Below are positions 1 through 9,128 of a DNA stretch of 64,000 nucleotides, piece by piece (the first letter of the stretch is position 1; each line of letters begins with the position of its first letter). Below the pieces are notes generated by a model that saw only the letters and a list, made by a program, of their open reading frames with translations, searched no databases and was not told the DNA's origin. This stretch comes from Streptomyces puniciscabiei (GTDB lineage Bacteria; Actinomycetota; Actinomycetes; Streptomycetales; Streptomycetaceae). Made by a program: the position numbers and the translations under genes. The stretch covers positions 2,618,501 to 2,682,500 of the forward strand of contig NZ_VFNX01000001.1 in NCBI RefSeq assembly GCF_006715785.1. Direction: 5' to 3'.

Positions 1-754
1 TCAGCGTCAGCCACGGCTGGTGCTCGTCGATCACCGAGGACTCCCCCAGCACCATCGGCGCGAGCCCGCCCGTGGCGATCACCCGCACGTCGTCCGGGTC
101 GTCGGCGAGCTCCCGTGCCATCCGGCTCACGACCCCGTCGACCTGCCCGGCGAAGCCGTACACGATGCCGGACTGCATAGCCTCGACCGTGTTCTTGCCG
201 ATCACGCTGCGCGGCCGGGCCACCTCGATCTTCCGCAGCTGCGCGCCCTTGACGCCGAGCGCCTCCACGGAGATCTCGATGCCCGGTGCGATGACACCGC
301 CGACGTACTCCCCGCGCGCCGAGACCGCGTCGAACGTGGTCGCCGTACCGAAGTCGACGACGATCGCCGGGCCGCCGTACAGCTCGACGGCCGCGACCGC
401 GTTGATGATCCGGTCCGCGCCGACCTCCTTGGGGTTGTCGGTGAGGATCGGCACGCCCGTCTTCACGCCCGGCTCGACCAGGACGGCGGGGACGTCGCCG
501 TAGTAGCGCCGGGTGACCTCGCGCAGCTCGTGCAGCACCGACGGGACGGTCGCGCAGATCGCGATGCCGTCGATGCCGTCGCCCAGCTCCTCGCCCAGCA
601 GCGGGTGCATGCCCATCAGGCCCTGGAGCAGCACCGCCAGCTCGTCCGCCGTGCGGCGCGCGTCCGTGGAGATGCGCCAGTGCTCGACGATGTCCTCGCC
701 GTCGAACAGGCCGAGGACGGTGTGCGTGTTGCCGACGTCGATCGTGAGGAGCAT
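1..754 (-). CDS. coaX: Type III pantothenate kinase (partial, C-terminus off window)
   Basis: Catalyses the first committed step of coenzyme A synthesis, ATP-dependent phosphorylation of pantothenate in the cytosol. The 251 visible residues start MLLTIDVGNTHTVLGLF; DxGNT (Asp6) is the phosphate-binding signature of the ASKHA-fold CoaX family, and GADRIINAVAA and VVDFGTATTFDAV further on are family blocks. No in-frame stop occurs before the window edge. Actinobacterial CoaX is about 265 residues, so only about 15 residues are missing. It is the last visible gene of a five-gene minus-strand operon and begins 5 bases after the nadC stop, so it is surely cotranscribed with the NAD genes. Confidence 0.95.
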   Translation of the reverse strand, partial: MLLTIDVGNTHTVLGLFDGEDIVEHWRISTDARRTADELAVLLQGLMGMHPLLGEELGDGIDGIAICATVPSVLHELREVTRRYYGDVPAVLVEPGVKTGVPILTDNPKEVGADRIINAVAAVELYGGPAIVVDFGTATTFDAVSARGEYVGGVIAPGIEISVEALGVKGAQLRKIEVARPRSVIGKNTVEAMQSGIVYGFAGQVDGVVSRMARELADDPDDVRVIATGGLAPMVLGESSVIDEHQPWLTL

Positions 755-759
755 CGCGG

Positions 760-1737
760 TTACTCCGCCTCGCGCAGGTCGAGGCCGATGTCCAGGATCG
801 GCGCGGAGTGGGTGAGGGCACCGACGGCCAGGAAGTCCACACCGGTGTCGGCGTACATGCGCGCGGTGTCGAGCGTCAGCCGGCCGGACGCCTCCAGCAG
901 GGCGCGGCCGTGGACGATGCCGACGGCCTCCGCGCACTCGTCGGGCGTGAAGTTGTCCAGCAGGATCAGGTCGGCGCCCGCCTCGACGACCTCGCGCAGC
1001 TGGTGCAGGGTGTCGACCTCGACCTCGATCGGCACCTCCGGGAAGGTCTCCCGTACGGCCTTGAAGGCCTGCGCGACGCCACCGGCGGCGACGACGTGGT
1101 TGTCCTTCACCAGGGCCGCGTCGGACAGCGACATGCGGTGGTTGACGCCGCCGCCGCAGCGGACGGCGAACTTCTCCAGCGAGCGCAGGCCCGGGGTCGT
1201 CTTGCGGGTGTCGCGGACCTTGGTCTTGGTGCCCTCCAGCGCGTCCGCCCACGCGCGCGTGGCGGTCGCGATGCCGGACAGGCGGCACAGGATGTTCAGC
1301 GCGCTGCGCTCGGCGGTCAGCAGGTCACGCGTGCGCGTGGTGACCGACAGCAGCTTCTGCCCGGCCTCCACACGGTCGCCGTCCTCGACGTGCCGCTCGA
1401 CCTCGAACTCGTCCGTGCAGACCACGGAGAGCACGGCCTCCGCGACCCTCAGGCCCGCCACGACGCCCCCCTCGCGCGCGGTGAAGTCGCCGGTGGCGGT
1501 GGCGTCCTCGGGGATGGTCGAGACGGTCGTCACGTCCACCCCGCCGTCCAGGTCCTCCTGGATGGCCACGTTGGCGATGTCCTCGACCTCGATCGGATCG
1601 AGCCCGGCGGCGGCCAGCAGCTCGGCGAGCGCGGGGTCGAGCCCGCTCTTCAGGTACTCCTCGTCGCCGTCCGCGCCACAGGCACAGCCGTCGCCGCAGC
1701 CGCCGGTCGGGGCGAGGGGAAGGTCGTCGGTGCTCAC
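760..1737 (-). CDS. nadC: Nicotinate-nucleotide pyrophosphorylase (quinolinate phosphoribosyltransferase)
   Basis: Converts quinolinate and PRPP to nicotinate mononucleotide in de novo NAD synthesis; 325 residues. RDTRKTTPGLR (about residues 175-185) followed by CGGGVNHR is the substrate-binding core, and the C-terminal half shows the expected barrel motifs EVEVDTLHQL and LLDNFTP. The GTG at 1737 was chosen because AGGAG lies 11 bases upstream; a second GTG at 1746 sits only two bases from the same AGGAG. An odd feature is the N-terminal 30-residue extension with a Cys cluster (C14, C18, C20 in GGCGDGCACG). It lies 29 bases after nadB and just before coaX. No nadA is present in this stretch. 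Confidence 0.95.
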   Translation of the reverse strand: MSTDDLPLAPTGGCGDGCACGADGDEEYLKSGLDPALAELLAAAGLDPIEVEDIANVAIQEDLDGGVDVTTVSTIPEDATATGDFTAREGGVVAGLRVAEAVLSVVCTDEFEVERHVEDGDRVEAGQKLLSVTTRTRDLLTAERSALNILCRLSGIATATRAWADALEGTKTKVRDTRKTTPGLRSLEKFAVRCGGGVNHRMSLSDAALVKDNHVVAAGGVAQAFKAVRETFPEVPIEVEVDTLHQLREVVEAGADLILLDNFTPDECAEAVGIVHGRALLEASGRLTLDTARMYADTGVDFLAVGALTHSAPILDIGLDLREAE

Positions 1738-1766
1738 GTCTGTCACTGCTCCTGAGGCGCTGGGTG

Positions 1767-3476
1767 TTACCGGGTAGGGGGGAAGTCTGCGGTGTTGGTG
1801 GTGTGCACGGCCAGCGACCGGTCCGGGTTCAGCCGTACGACGATGTGCCGCCGCCACTGGGTGTCGTCGCGCTCGGGGCTGTCCTCGCGCCAGTGGCAGC
1901 CCCGGGTCTCCTCGCGCATCCGCGCGGCGGCGACCAGGACGCGGGCGACACACAGGAGGTTGGTGGCCTCCCAGGTGTCGACGCCGGGCTCGGCGGTCTT
2001 GCCGTTCTCGTGGAGGGCGTCACGGGCCTCGCTGTGCAGTTGCTGGAGCTGCTCGGCGGCCTTCGCGAGGGAGTCCTCCGAGCGCAGCACGCCCGCGCCC
2101 TCGGTCATGATCCGCTGGATGGCGAACCGGGCCTCGGGGGCGAGCAGCGGGTGCTCCGGCTTCTCGGGGTCCGGGACGGGCTGGGGCACACGCGCGTGGA
2201 GGCCGTTCTCCGCCCGCGCGGCGACGATGTCGGCGGCGATCCGCTCGGCGTAGACCAAGCCTTCGAGGAGGGAGTTGGAGGCGAGCCGGTTCGCGCCGTG
2301 CACGCCGGTGCACGCGACCTCGCCGCACGCGTACAGGCCGGGCACGGTCGTACGCCCCTGCGCGTCGGTGCGAACGCCTCCGGAGGCGAAGTGGGCAGCC
2401 GGGGCGATCGGGATGGGCTCCGTGACCGGGTCGATGCCGTTGACGCGGCAGGCGGCCAGGATGGTCGGGAAGCGGCGTTCCCACATCTCGGCGCCGAAGT
2501 GCCGGGCGTCGAGGAACATGTGCTCGGCGTCCTGCTCCAGCATCCGCCGCAGGATGCCCTTGGCGACGATGTCCCGCGGCGCCAGCTCGGCCAGCTCGTG
2601 CTGCCCGACCATGAAGCGCACGCCGTCGGCGTCAACCAGGTGGGCGCCCTCGCCGCGCACCGCCTCGGACACCAGCGGCTGCTGGCCCTCGGCGTCCGGG
2701 CCGAGGAACAGGACGGTCGGGTGGAACTGGACGAACTCCAGGTCGCTGACCTCGGCGCCCGCGCGCAGCGCCAGCGCGACGCCGTCACCGGTCGACACCG
2801 ACGGGTTGGTGGTCGCGGTGAACACCTGCCCCATGCCGCCGGTCGCGAGCACCACCGCGGGGGCGTGCACGGCGCCCACGCCGTCGTGCTGGCCCTCGCC
2901 CATCACGTGCAGCGTGACACCGGCCGTACGGCCCTCGGCGTCGGTGAGCAGGTCCAGCACGAGCGCGTTCTCGATGGTGCGCAGCCCGCGGGCGCGTACC
3001 GCCTCGACGAGCGCCCGGGAGACCTCCGCGCCGGTCGCGTCGCCACCCGCGTGCGCGATCCGGCGCCGGTGGTGGCCGCCCTCGCGGCCGAGGTGGATGT
3101 CGCCCTCGTCGTCGGTGTCGAAGTGGGCGCCGGTGGAGATCAGCCGCCGTACCGCGTCGGGGCCCTCGGTGACGAGGATCCGTACGGCCTCCTCGTCGCA
3201 CAGGCCCGCGCCGGCCACCAGGGTGTCCCCGAGGTGCTGTTCGGGCGTGTCGCCCTCGCCGAGCGCCGCGGCGATACCGCCCTGCGCCCAGCGCGTGGAG
3301 CCGTCGTCCAGGCGGGCCTTGGTGACGACGACGGTCGTCAGGCCCGCGGCCTCGCAGCGCAGAGCGGCGGTCAGACCGGCCACTCCGGAGCCGACGACGA
3401 CCACGTCCGCCGGGATGGACCACCCGGGGGCGGGCGCGTGCAGTCGTATGCCTGTGCTGGTGCCTGTGCTGCTCAC
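1767..3476 (-). CDS. nadB: L-aspartate oxidase
   Basis: FAD-dependent oxidation of L-aspartate to iminoaspartate, the first step of de novo NAD synthesis; 569 residues, normal for NadB. The dinucleotide-binding motif [15 protein letters not shown] is near residues 26-40. The family blocks [40 protein letters not shown] [10 protein letters not shown] and [16 protein letters not shown] follow in the usual order. The start is a GTG whose first bases overlap the panC stop (GTGA, 4-bp overlap), implying translational coupling to panC. The product feeds quinolinate synthase (nadA, not in view) and then NadC encoded next door. Confidence 0.95.
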   Translation of the reverse strand: MSSTGTSTGIRLHAPAPGWSIPADVVVVGSGVAGLTAALRCEAAGLTTVVVTKARLDDGSTRWAQGGIAAALGEGDTPEQHLGDTLVAGAGLCDEEAVRILVTEGPDAVRRLISTGAHFDTDDEGDIHLGREGGHHRRRIAHAGGDATGAEVSRALVEAVRARGLRTIENALVLDLLTDAEGRTAGVTLHVMGEGQHDGVGAVHAPAVVLATGGMGQVFTATTNPSVSTGDGVALALRAGAEVSDLEFVQFHPTVLFLGPDAEGQQPLVSEAVRGEGAHLVDADGVRFMVGQHELAELAPRDIVAKGILRRMLEQDAEHMFLDARHFGAEMWERRFPTILAACRVNGIDPVTEPIPIAPAAHFASGGVRTDAQGRTTVPGLYACGEVACTGVHGANRLASNSLLEGLVYAERIAADIVAARAENGLHARVPQPVPDPEKPEHPLLAPEARFAIQRIMTEGAGVLRSEDSLAKAAEQLQQLHSEARDALHENGKTAEPGVDTWEATNLLCVARVLVAAARMREETRGCHWREDSPERDDTQWRRHIVVRLNPDRSLAVHTTNTADFPPTR

Positions 3477-4465
3477 GAGGCGGCTCCGAAGGTGAGAGGG
3501 AGGTTGTCGATCAGCCGGGTCGTGCCGACCCGGGCGGCGACGGCGAGGACGGCCTCACCGGTGAAGTCGTCGCCGATCTCCGTGAAGTCCGACGGGTCGA
3601 CGAGCGCCAGGTAGTCCAGTTCGAGCGGCGGGACGAGCCTTGCGGCCTCGTCCAGCACCTGGCGGGCGGCCGCGCGGACGGCCGCCGGGCCGCCCGGGGA
3701 CGCCGTGGCGACCGCGTGCGCGTCGGCGGCCGCGCGGGACTCCCCGAGGGCGCTCAGCGCCTCGGCACGCGCCTGCGTGGAGGGCACTTCGCGGGCACGC
3801 GCGCGCAGCGCCTCCTGCGCGGCGTGCCGGTCACGGCCCGCGAACAGCGCGCGGGACAGCGCGAGCGCGGTGCGGCGCTCGTCCGGGGAGAGGTAGCGGT
3901 TACGGCTGGACAGGGCGAGCCCGTCCTCCTCGCGCACGGTCGGTACGGCGACGATCTCGACGCCGAAGTTCAGGTCCCGCACCATGCGCCGGATCAGGGC
4001 CAGCTGCTGGGCGTCCTTCTGCCCGTAGAGGGCCACGTCGGGGCGCGTGAGGTGGAGCAGCTTGGCGACGACGGTCAGCATGCCGTCGAAGTGGCCGGGC
4101 CGCGAGGCGCCCTCCAGGCGTTCGCCCATGGGGCCGGCGGTGATCCGGACCTGTGGGTCGCCGCCGGGGTAGACCTCGCCCACGGAGGGCGCGAACACCG
4201 CGTCCGCACCGGCCCGTTCGGCGATCTTGAGGTCGGCGTCGAGGGTGCGCGGGTATCGGTCCAGGTCCTCGCCCGCGCCGAACTGCAGCGGATTGACGAA
4301 GACGGTGACGACGACCTCGCCGTCCGCTCCTGCGATCTCGCGCGCGGTGCGGATCAGGGTGGCGTGGCCGTCGTGCAGGGCGCCCATGGTCATCACGACG
4401 GCGCGGCGGCCGCGTCGCACGCGCGCGTGGAGCTCGTCGGCGGTGCTCAGCAGGGCGGTGGTCAT
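3473..4465 (-). CDS. panC: Pantothenate synthetase
   Basis: ATP-dependent condensation of pantoate and beta-alanine to pantothenate; 330 residues. [17 protein letters not shown] (about residues 25-41) carries the HxGH-like nucleotide-binding signature, and [17 protein letters not shown] and LSSRNRYLS are further PanC blocks. About 40-50 alanine/arginine-rich residues between the catalytic core and the C-terminal subdomain make it slightly long for the family. The ATG at 4465 overlaps the stop of the upstream DUF2520 gene by 4 bp (ATGA), and its own stop overlaps the nadB start, so the three genes form a coupled block. Confidence 0.95.
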   Translation of the reverse strand: MTTALLSTADELHARVRRGRRAVVMTMGALHDGHATLIRTAREIAGADGEVVVTVFVNPLQFGAGEDLDRYPRTLDADLKIAERAGADAVFAPSVGEVYPGGDPQVRITAGPMGERLEGASRPGHFDGMLTVVAKLLHLTRPDVALYGQKDAQQLALIRRMVRDLNFGVEIVAVPTVREEDGLALSSRNRYLSPDERRTALALSRALFAGRDRHAAQEALRARAREVPSTQARAEALSALGESRAAADAHAVATASPGGPAAVRAAARQVLDEAARLVPPLELDYLALVDPSDFTEIGDDFTGEAVLAVAARVGTTRLIDNLPLTFGAAS

Positions 4466-5427
4466 CGGTCGTTCCCCTCGGTGCCGTGAGTGCCGTTCGT
4501 GCCGCCCGGGCCCTTCGTGCCGCCGGCGCCGTCGGCCAGCACGCCGAGCAGGTCCTCGGCGAGTTCGGGCTTGAGCAGGCCGTGCGCGAGCGCCCGGTCG
4601 GCGGTCGAGCGGGCCATGGCGACATAGCCCGCGACGGTCTGCGGGGCGTGTCTGCGCAGCTCCGTGATGTGCGCGGCGACCGTGCCGGCGTCGCCGCGCG
4701 CGACGGGCCCGGTGAGCGCCGCGTCGCCGGAGCGCAGCGCGTTGTCCAGGGCGGCGCCGAGCAGCGGGCCGAGCATCCGGTCGGGTGCCTCGACGCCCGC
4801 GGTGCGCAGCAGCTCCATGGACTGGGCGACGAGGGTGACCAGGTGGTTGGCGCCGAGCGCGAGGGCCGCGTGGTAGAGCGGGCGGTTCTGCTCGCTGATC
4901 CACTCGGGCTCGCCGCCCATCTCGATGACGAGGGCCTGGGCGGCCAGGCGCAGTTCCTCGGGCGCGGTGACGCCGAAGGAGCAGCCGGCAAGCCGCTGGA
5001 CGTCCACGGGCGTGCCGGTGAAGGTCATCGCCGGATGCAGGGCCATCGGCAGCGCGCCCGCGCGCAGGGCGGGGTCGAGGACCCGTGCGCCGTACCGGCC
5101 GGAGGTGTGCACGAGCAGTTGGCCGGGCCGTACCGCACCGGTCTCGGCGAGACCGGAGACCAGGCCCGGCAGGACGTCGTCGGGGACGGTGAGCAGCACC
5201 AGGTCGGCGCGCTGCAGGACCTCGGCCGGCGGTACCAGCGGCACATCCGGGAGCATGGTCTCCGCGCGCCGCCGGGAGGCGTCGGAGACGCCGGAGACGG
5301 CCACCGGGCGGTGCCCGGCGAGCTGGAGGGACGCGGCGAGCGCCGGGCCCACGCGGCCGGCGCCGACGACGCCGACGGTGAGCCGCGCAGGGCGGTCCTT
5401 GAGGTCTTGCTGGTGGACTGTACTCAC
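4462..5427 (-). CDS. Rossmann-like / DUF2520 protein, candidate ketopantoate reductase
   Basis: A 321-residue protein with an NADP-type Rossmann motif [13 protein letters not shown] (GxGxxG at residues 22-27), [16 protein letters not shown], and the DUF2520-type second half beginning near [12 protein letters not shown] and [12 protein letters not shown]. The architecture resembles the 6-phosphogluconate/ketopantoate reductase superfamily. It is the first gene of the coaX operon and overlaps panC by 4 bp. GTG at 5427 follows GGAAGG by 10 bases. Because PanC needs pantoate, a role in reducing ketopantoate is an attractive inference from context; the sequence shows only the cofactor fold. The low-complexity C-terminus ([17 protein letters not shown]) is probably disordered. 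Confidence 0.85.
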   Translation of the reverse strand: MSTVHQQDLKDRPARLTVGVVGAGRVGPALAASLQLAGHRPVAVSGVSDASRRRAETMLPDVPLVPPAEVLQRADLVLLTVPDDVLPGLVSGLAETGAVRPGQLLVHTSGRYGARVLDPALRAGALPMALHPAMTFTGTPVDVQRLAGCSFGVTAPEELRLAAQALVIEMGGEPEWISEQNRPLYHAALALGANHLVTLVAQSMELLRTAGVEAPDRMLGPLLGAALDNALRSGDAALTGPVARGDAGTVAAHITELRRHAPQTVAGYVAMARSTADRALAHGLLKPELAEDLLGVLADGAGGTKGPGGTNGTHGTEGNDR

Positions 5428-5668
5428 GCGACGGCGGCCTTCCCGTTCCAGTCCGCTCTGGGTACCGGACGATTTCTCGTCATGTTAACGCTATCTCGGT
5501 CCGGCGCCGATCGGTTGTCCACAGGCTGTGGGTTACGCCACGTGTACGGCCCGCAGCCGCATGTCCAACCGGTGCCCTGGCCGCGCCTCGGCCCGCGCGG
5601 CGTCGCCACGCGTGCGTGCGCCGAAATCCGGCTGCCCGAACGGGCCCCCCGCGCGGCATGATCCGCAC

Positions 5669-6862
5669 ATGACTGACACGGCGGAACCGAGCGACGAACA
5701 GCAGACGGCGCAGTCCGGACGGGAACGGATGCGGGAGCGGCGCCGGGCCGCCTTCGCGAAGGCGGAGCGCGTGCTGTCGCGCCCGGGTTTCCAGCGCACG
5801 ATCCGGGAGCGGCTGGCAGCTCTCCAGGAAGCGGCACCCGAGGTGTACGACCTGGACCGGAATGCGGACATCTACGGCAACGGGATCGTGGCTGACCTGG
5901 AGGAACGGGTCGCAGCCCTGCTCGGCACGGAGGCCGCCGCGTTCTTCCCGACCGGCACGATGGCCCAGCAGGTGGCCCTGCGCTGCTGGGCGGGCCGCAC
6001 CGGCAACCGCGCGGTCGCCCTGCACGCCCTGGCCCACCCGGAGGTGCACGAACGGCAGGCCTTCAGTGAGGTCAGCGGGTTGCGTCCGGTGCGTGTGACC
6101 AGTGAGCCCCGGCTGCCCACCGCCGCCGAGATACGCGACTTCGACGAGCCCTTCGGCGCGCTGATGCTGGAACTGCCGCTCCGGGACGCCGGTTTCGTGC
6201 TGCCCACCTGGGAGGAGCTGACCGAGGTCGTCGAGGCCGCGCGGGAGCGCGACGCGGTGGTGCACTTCGACGGTGCGCGCCTGTGGGAGTGCACCGTCCA
6301 CTTCGGCCGGTTTCTGAAGGAGATCGCGGACCTGGCCGACAGCGTCTACGTGTCGTTCTACAAGTCCCTCGACGGCTTCGGCGGCGCCGCGCTGGCCGGC
6401 CCGAAGACGCTGGTGGACGAGGCGAAGACGTGGCGGCACCGCTACGGCGGCATGGTCTTCCAGCAGTTCCCCACCGCGCTGTCGGCGCTCGCCGGTCTGG
6501 AGCGTGAGCTGCCCCGGCTGCCGGACTACGTGCGGCACGCGCGCGTGGTCGCCGCCGCGTTGCGGGAGGGTTTCGCGGCGGCGGGGGTCCCGTGGGCGCG
6601 CGTGCACCCCGGCGAACCGCACACCCACGACTTCCAGGTGTGGCTGCCGTACGACCCGGACGTCCTGGCGGAGGCGGCGGTGCGCCAGGCCGAGGAGACG
6701 GGGACGTTCCTCTTCGCCGGTCCCTGGGACCGTGGCGGGCCGGGGGTGTCCTTCATCGAGGTCGCCGTACGCGCGCCGGGCCTGGAGTGGACGGCGGACG
6801 ACGTACGGGCGGCCGTCGCCGACTTCGTGGAGCGCCTGCCTACGGGTGATCACGCGGGGTGA
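5669..6862 (+). CDS. Threonine aldolase family PLP enzyme (beta-eliminating lyase family)
   Basis: 397-residue fold-type I PLP enzyme of the L-threonine aldolase/tryptophanase (beta-eliminating lyase) group. Recognisable blocks are DIYGNGIVADLEERVAALLG, FPTGTMAQQVALR, HFDGARLWEC (the Asp that contacts the PLP pyridine nitrogen) and YVSFYKSLDGFGGAALAG, whose Lys is the expected Schiff-base residue. Canonical aldolases begin with shorter N-termini; here about 60 residues precede the fold, including an Arg-rich stretch RERMRERRRAAFAK. Substrate is not predictable: it could cleave beta-hydroxy amino acids. It is divergent from the coaX operon and convergent with a small ORF; the stop lies next to that ORF's stop. 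Confidence 0.85.
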   Translation: MTDTAEPSDEQQTAQSGRERMRERRRAAFAKAERVLSRPGFQRTIRERLAALQEAAPEVYDLDRNADIYGNGIVADLEERVAALLGTEAAAFFPTGTMAQQVALRCWAGRTGNRAVALHALAHPEVHERQAFSEVSGLRPVRVTSEPRLPTAAEIRDFDEPFGALMLELPLRDAGFVLPTWEELTEVVEAARERDAVVHFDGARLWECTVHFGRFLKEIADLADSVYVSFYKSLDGFGGAALAGPKTLVDEAKTWRHRYGGMVFQQFPTALSALAGLERELPRLPDYVRHARVVAAALREGFAAAGVPWARVHPGEPHTHDFQVWLPYDPDVLAEAAVRQAEETGTFLFAGPWDRGGPGVSFIEVAVRAPGLEWTADDVRAAVADFVERLPTGDHAG

Positions 6863-7069
6863 TCACAAGGCGCGCGGGCGCAGCCACCGGCGCAGCGCGC
6901 ACCGCACGCGCCCTCGCGCCGGACGCCCGGCGATGACCGCCTGGAAGCGCCGGTAGTCGCGCAGTTCGCGGACCAGGTCGGCGTCGTGCCGGCCGGGCAC
7001 GGGCGGCTCCGGTTCGCCGAGCACGCGGGCACGGTAACTGTCCAGGAGGTACTGCTGGGTGATGCTCAT
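6863..7069 (-). CDS. Small conserved-looking hypothetical protein (68 aa)
   Basis: Unrecognised 68-residue Arg-rich protein starting MSITQQYLLDSYRARVLGE and ending RRWLRPRAL. The ATG is preceded by GAGAAGG at a normal distance. The charged pattern (VRELRDYRRFQAVIAG) suggests a short amphipathic helix. It is divergent from the DUF5937/ArsR gene, and the shared intergenic region holds a 13-bp-arm inverted repeat, so it is the likeliest regulated target of that regulator. Its function is unknown. High third-position GC supports real coding. Confidence 0.6.
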   Translation of the reverse strand: MSITQQYLLDSYRARVLGEPEPPVPGRHDADLVRELRDYRRFQAVIAGRPARGRVRCALRRWLRPRAL

Positions 7070-7177
7070 GGCGGATCGCCTTCTCGGGACGTGGACTGAT
7101 CGGTGACGGACGGGTGTCCGATCGGGCTCCGCGGCTGCCCCGGTGCCTCCAGCCTGCTCCCGGCCGGGGCGGCTGTC

Positions 7178-7208
7178 CCGTGGATTGACGCCTGCCGTCA
7201 ATCCACGG
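7178..7208. promoter_or_regulatory. 13-bp-arm inverted repeat, candidate operator of the DUF5937/ArsR regulator
   Basis: Perfect inverted repeat with arms CCGTGGATTGACG and CGTCAATCCACGG around a 5-base spacer CCTGC, centred between divergent starts at 7069 and 7244, about 35 bases upstream of the regulator. The length and position fit a dimeric winged-helix operator controlling both directions. Confidence 0.7.
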
Positions 7209-7243
7209 CGGCACTGTCAGTGGCCGGGTGCACGATGGAGCAC

Positions 7244-8347
7244 ATGAGCGTGACCATCGACATCACCGGACTGCCGCTGGAGCGGGTTGTCGTCATGCCC
7301 TCTCCGCTGGCGGAGCTGGGGATGGCCCTGCACGCCCTCAGCGAGCCCGGCCACCACCCCGGCCTGCAGGGCTGGGCGACCGCCGTCTCCTCCGGGCTGG
7401 ACCCCTGTCTGGCGGACCGGCTGTGCGAGGCCGACTTCCTGTGGCGTACGACGTTCTCCGACGTCTTCGCCCCGTTCGCGGGCATCCCCGGTGGCCGCGC
7501 GCTCCCCGGCGCCACCCTCGCCGAGGAACTGGAGCAGCTCGACAAACTGACGGACGACCAGTTCGTCACGTCGGCCCTGGAGTTCACCTGCCAGTTGCGC
7601 TACGACGTCCAGGAACCCGGCCCGCTCCAGGACCCGGAGCTGCGCCGCCGCTCCCTGGAACTGGCCGCCGCGCGCGGTGCTGTACAGGAGCGGTTCACGC
7701 GGCGGCTGCTGGAAGATCCTCCGGCCGTCCGTGCCTGGTTCCGGGAGCTGATGCTCGACTGCGACGAGGCGTTCTTCGCCGACACCTGGGCCCGTCTCCA
7801 GCCGCAGCTCGCTGCCGACGCCCGGCACAAAACCGAGCTGCTGCGCCGCAAGGGCCTCGGGGAGGCGCTCGCGGCCCTGTCCGGAGCCATCTCCCTGGAC
7901 GAGGAGTCCGCGCTCATCACGGTCGACAAACTCCTGGTGGGTCGCACCGCGACCGGCGACGGCGGGCTGGTCCTCGTCCCGACCAGCCTCGGCTGGCCGC
8001 ACGTGATGGTCCTGCACCGGTACGGCTGGCAGCCCTCGATCACCTACCCGGCCAGCGGCTCCCGTCCGCAGGCCCCCTCCGTCGAGCAGCTCACCCGCCG
8101 CATGGAGGCACTGGCCCACCCGGTGCGGATGCGGCTGTGCCGGCATCTGGCGCGGGCCCCGCACACCACGAGCGAACTGGCCGACGCGCACGGCATGTCG
8201 GCGCCCGAGATATCCCGGCACCTGGCGGTGCTGAAGAAGGCGGGCCTGATCACCGACTGCCGCCGGGGCCGGTACGTACAGCACCAGCTGGACCTGGCGG
8301 CGGTGGCCCGGCTGGGCAGCGACTTCATCGAGGGCGTCCTGCGCTGA
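7244..8347 (+). CDS. DUF5937 / ArsR-type winged-helix transcriptional regulator
   Basis: 367-residue one-component regulator. The first about 250 residues form a DUF5937-type domain (PSPLAELGMALHALSEPGHH, HVMVLHRYGWQPSI near its end). Residues about 275-365 form an ArsR-like winged helix: MEALAHPVRMRLCRHLARAP, HTTSELADAHGMSAPEISRHLAVLKKAGLI, then the wing DCRRGRYVQHQL. No metal-binding cysteines typical of ArsR/SmtB are seen, so the large N-terminal domain is the likely sensor. The ATG at 7244 (MSVTIDITG) was chosen over an in-frame ATG nine bases upstream. The perfect inverted repeat just upstream suggests autoregulation. Confidence 0.85.
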   Translation: MSVTIDITGLPLERVVVMPSPLAELGMALHALSEPGHHPGLQGWATAVSSGLDPCLADRLCEADFLWRTTFSDVFAPFAGIPGGRALPGATLAEELEQLDKLTDDQFVTSALEFTCQLRYDVQEPGPLQDPELRRRSLELAAARGAVQERFTRRLLEDPPAVRAWFRELMLDCDEAFFADTWARLQPQLAADARHKTELLRRKGLGEALAALSGAISLDEESALITVDKLLVGRTATGDGGLVLVPTSLGWPHVMVLHRYGWQPSITYPASGSRPQAPSVEQLTRRMEALAHPVRMRLCRHLARAPHTTSELADAHGMSAPEISRHLAVLKKAGLITDCRRGRYVQHQLDLAAVARLGSDFIEGVLR

Positions 8348-8476
8348 GGCACCTCCCCGAGGCGAACGCCACCCGTGAACGCCGGGGGCCGGCGGCAGTG
8401 CCACTCGGCCGTGACCGTGGGCAGGCGGGCGTGCGCGTGCCAGGGTGCCCGAGGGGCCGGCGGGACCGCGCGTGCT

Positions 8477-8700
8477 CAGGCTGTCCGCAGGCAGGTGTGA
8501 GGGCCCCGTGCCCAGGCTGTCCGGGGGCAGGCGCGAGGGCTCATGCCCAAGCTGTCCGCGGGCAGGTGTGAGGGCCCGTCTCCAGGCTGTCCGGGGGCAG
8601 CGCGAGGGCCCGTACCCAGACTGTCCGAGGGGCAGGCGCGAGGGCCCGTACCCAGACTGTCCGAGCGGCAGGCGCGACGGCCCTTGTCGGCCCTGTCCGC
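8477..8700. repeat. Intergenic minisatellite, ~35-36 bp unit, about 7 copies
   Basis: Degenerate tandem repeat. The element CAGGCTGTCCG or a one-base variant recurs at 8477, 8513, 8548, 8583, 8617, 8653 and 8689, i.e. with a 34-36 bp period. Each unit continues with a GGGGCAGGCGCGAGGGCCCG-like stretch. It is noncoding and lies between the DUF5937 gene and the response regulator. Confidence 0.8.
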
Positions 8701-8824
8701 GGCCGGCAGCCGACAGCGTCGGTCGCAGCCACGTCCGCGGGGCAGCCGACGCAACCGGCCCCGGACCGCCCTGGACGCGCCGACACCCGCCACCGCAGCC
8801 GGTCCCAGCCGGGGCGTCAGGGGC

Positions 8825-9075
8825 AGCCGGCCGAGGCCGGTCCCCGTCATGGCGCGGGACAGCCGACCAAGGCCAGTCCCAGCCAAGGCGCCGCAGGGCA
8901 ACCAGTCCCGGTCCCAGCCACCGGCAGCATCCGACAAGGCCGATCCGAGCCATGGCCCGCGAGCAGGCAACCAAGGCCAATCCCAGCCACGGCGCCAGCG
9001 GGCAGCCGACCAATCCCGGCCCCAGCCATCCCCCCCGGCAGCAACCGACAAGGCCGGTCCGAGTCATGGCAGCAG
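8825..9075. repeat. Second intergenic minisatellite, ~36 bp unit, about 7 copies
   Basis: A different degenerate unit built on AGCCGACCAAGGCCAGTCC followed by CAGCCATGGCGC recurs at about 8825, 8861, 8896, 8930, 8966, 9003 and 9041 (34-38 bp period). Together with the preceding array it fills most of the 781-bp gap 8348-9128, in which I see no gene. Confidence 0.75.
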
Positions 9076-9128
9076 GCGGCAGAGCCGGCCCCAGGCTTGG
9101 CCCCGGGAGGCAAGCGGCAGCGCCTGTC

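Noticed and set aside
20..1777. Long plus-strand open frame opposite coaX and nadC (and similar long antisense frames throughout, e.g. 1764-3614 and 28678-32184)
   Set aside because: At this GC content stop codons are rare on all frames. The minus-strand frames have family motifs, biased third positions and coupled starts; the antisense translations are Arg/Gly/Val-rich without motifs.
8477..9075. Regular ~36-bp periodicity suggesting a CRISPR array
   Set aside because: Units abut directly, with no unique spacers between conserved repeats, and no cas genes are near; these are degenerate tandem repeats.
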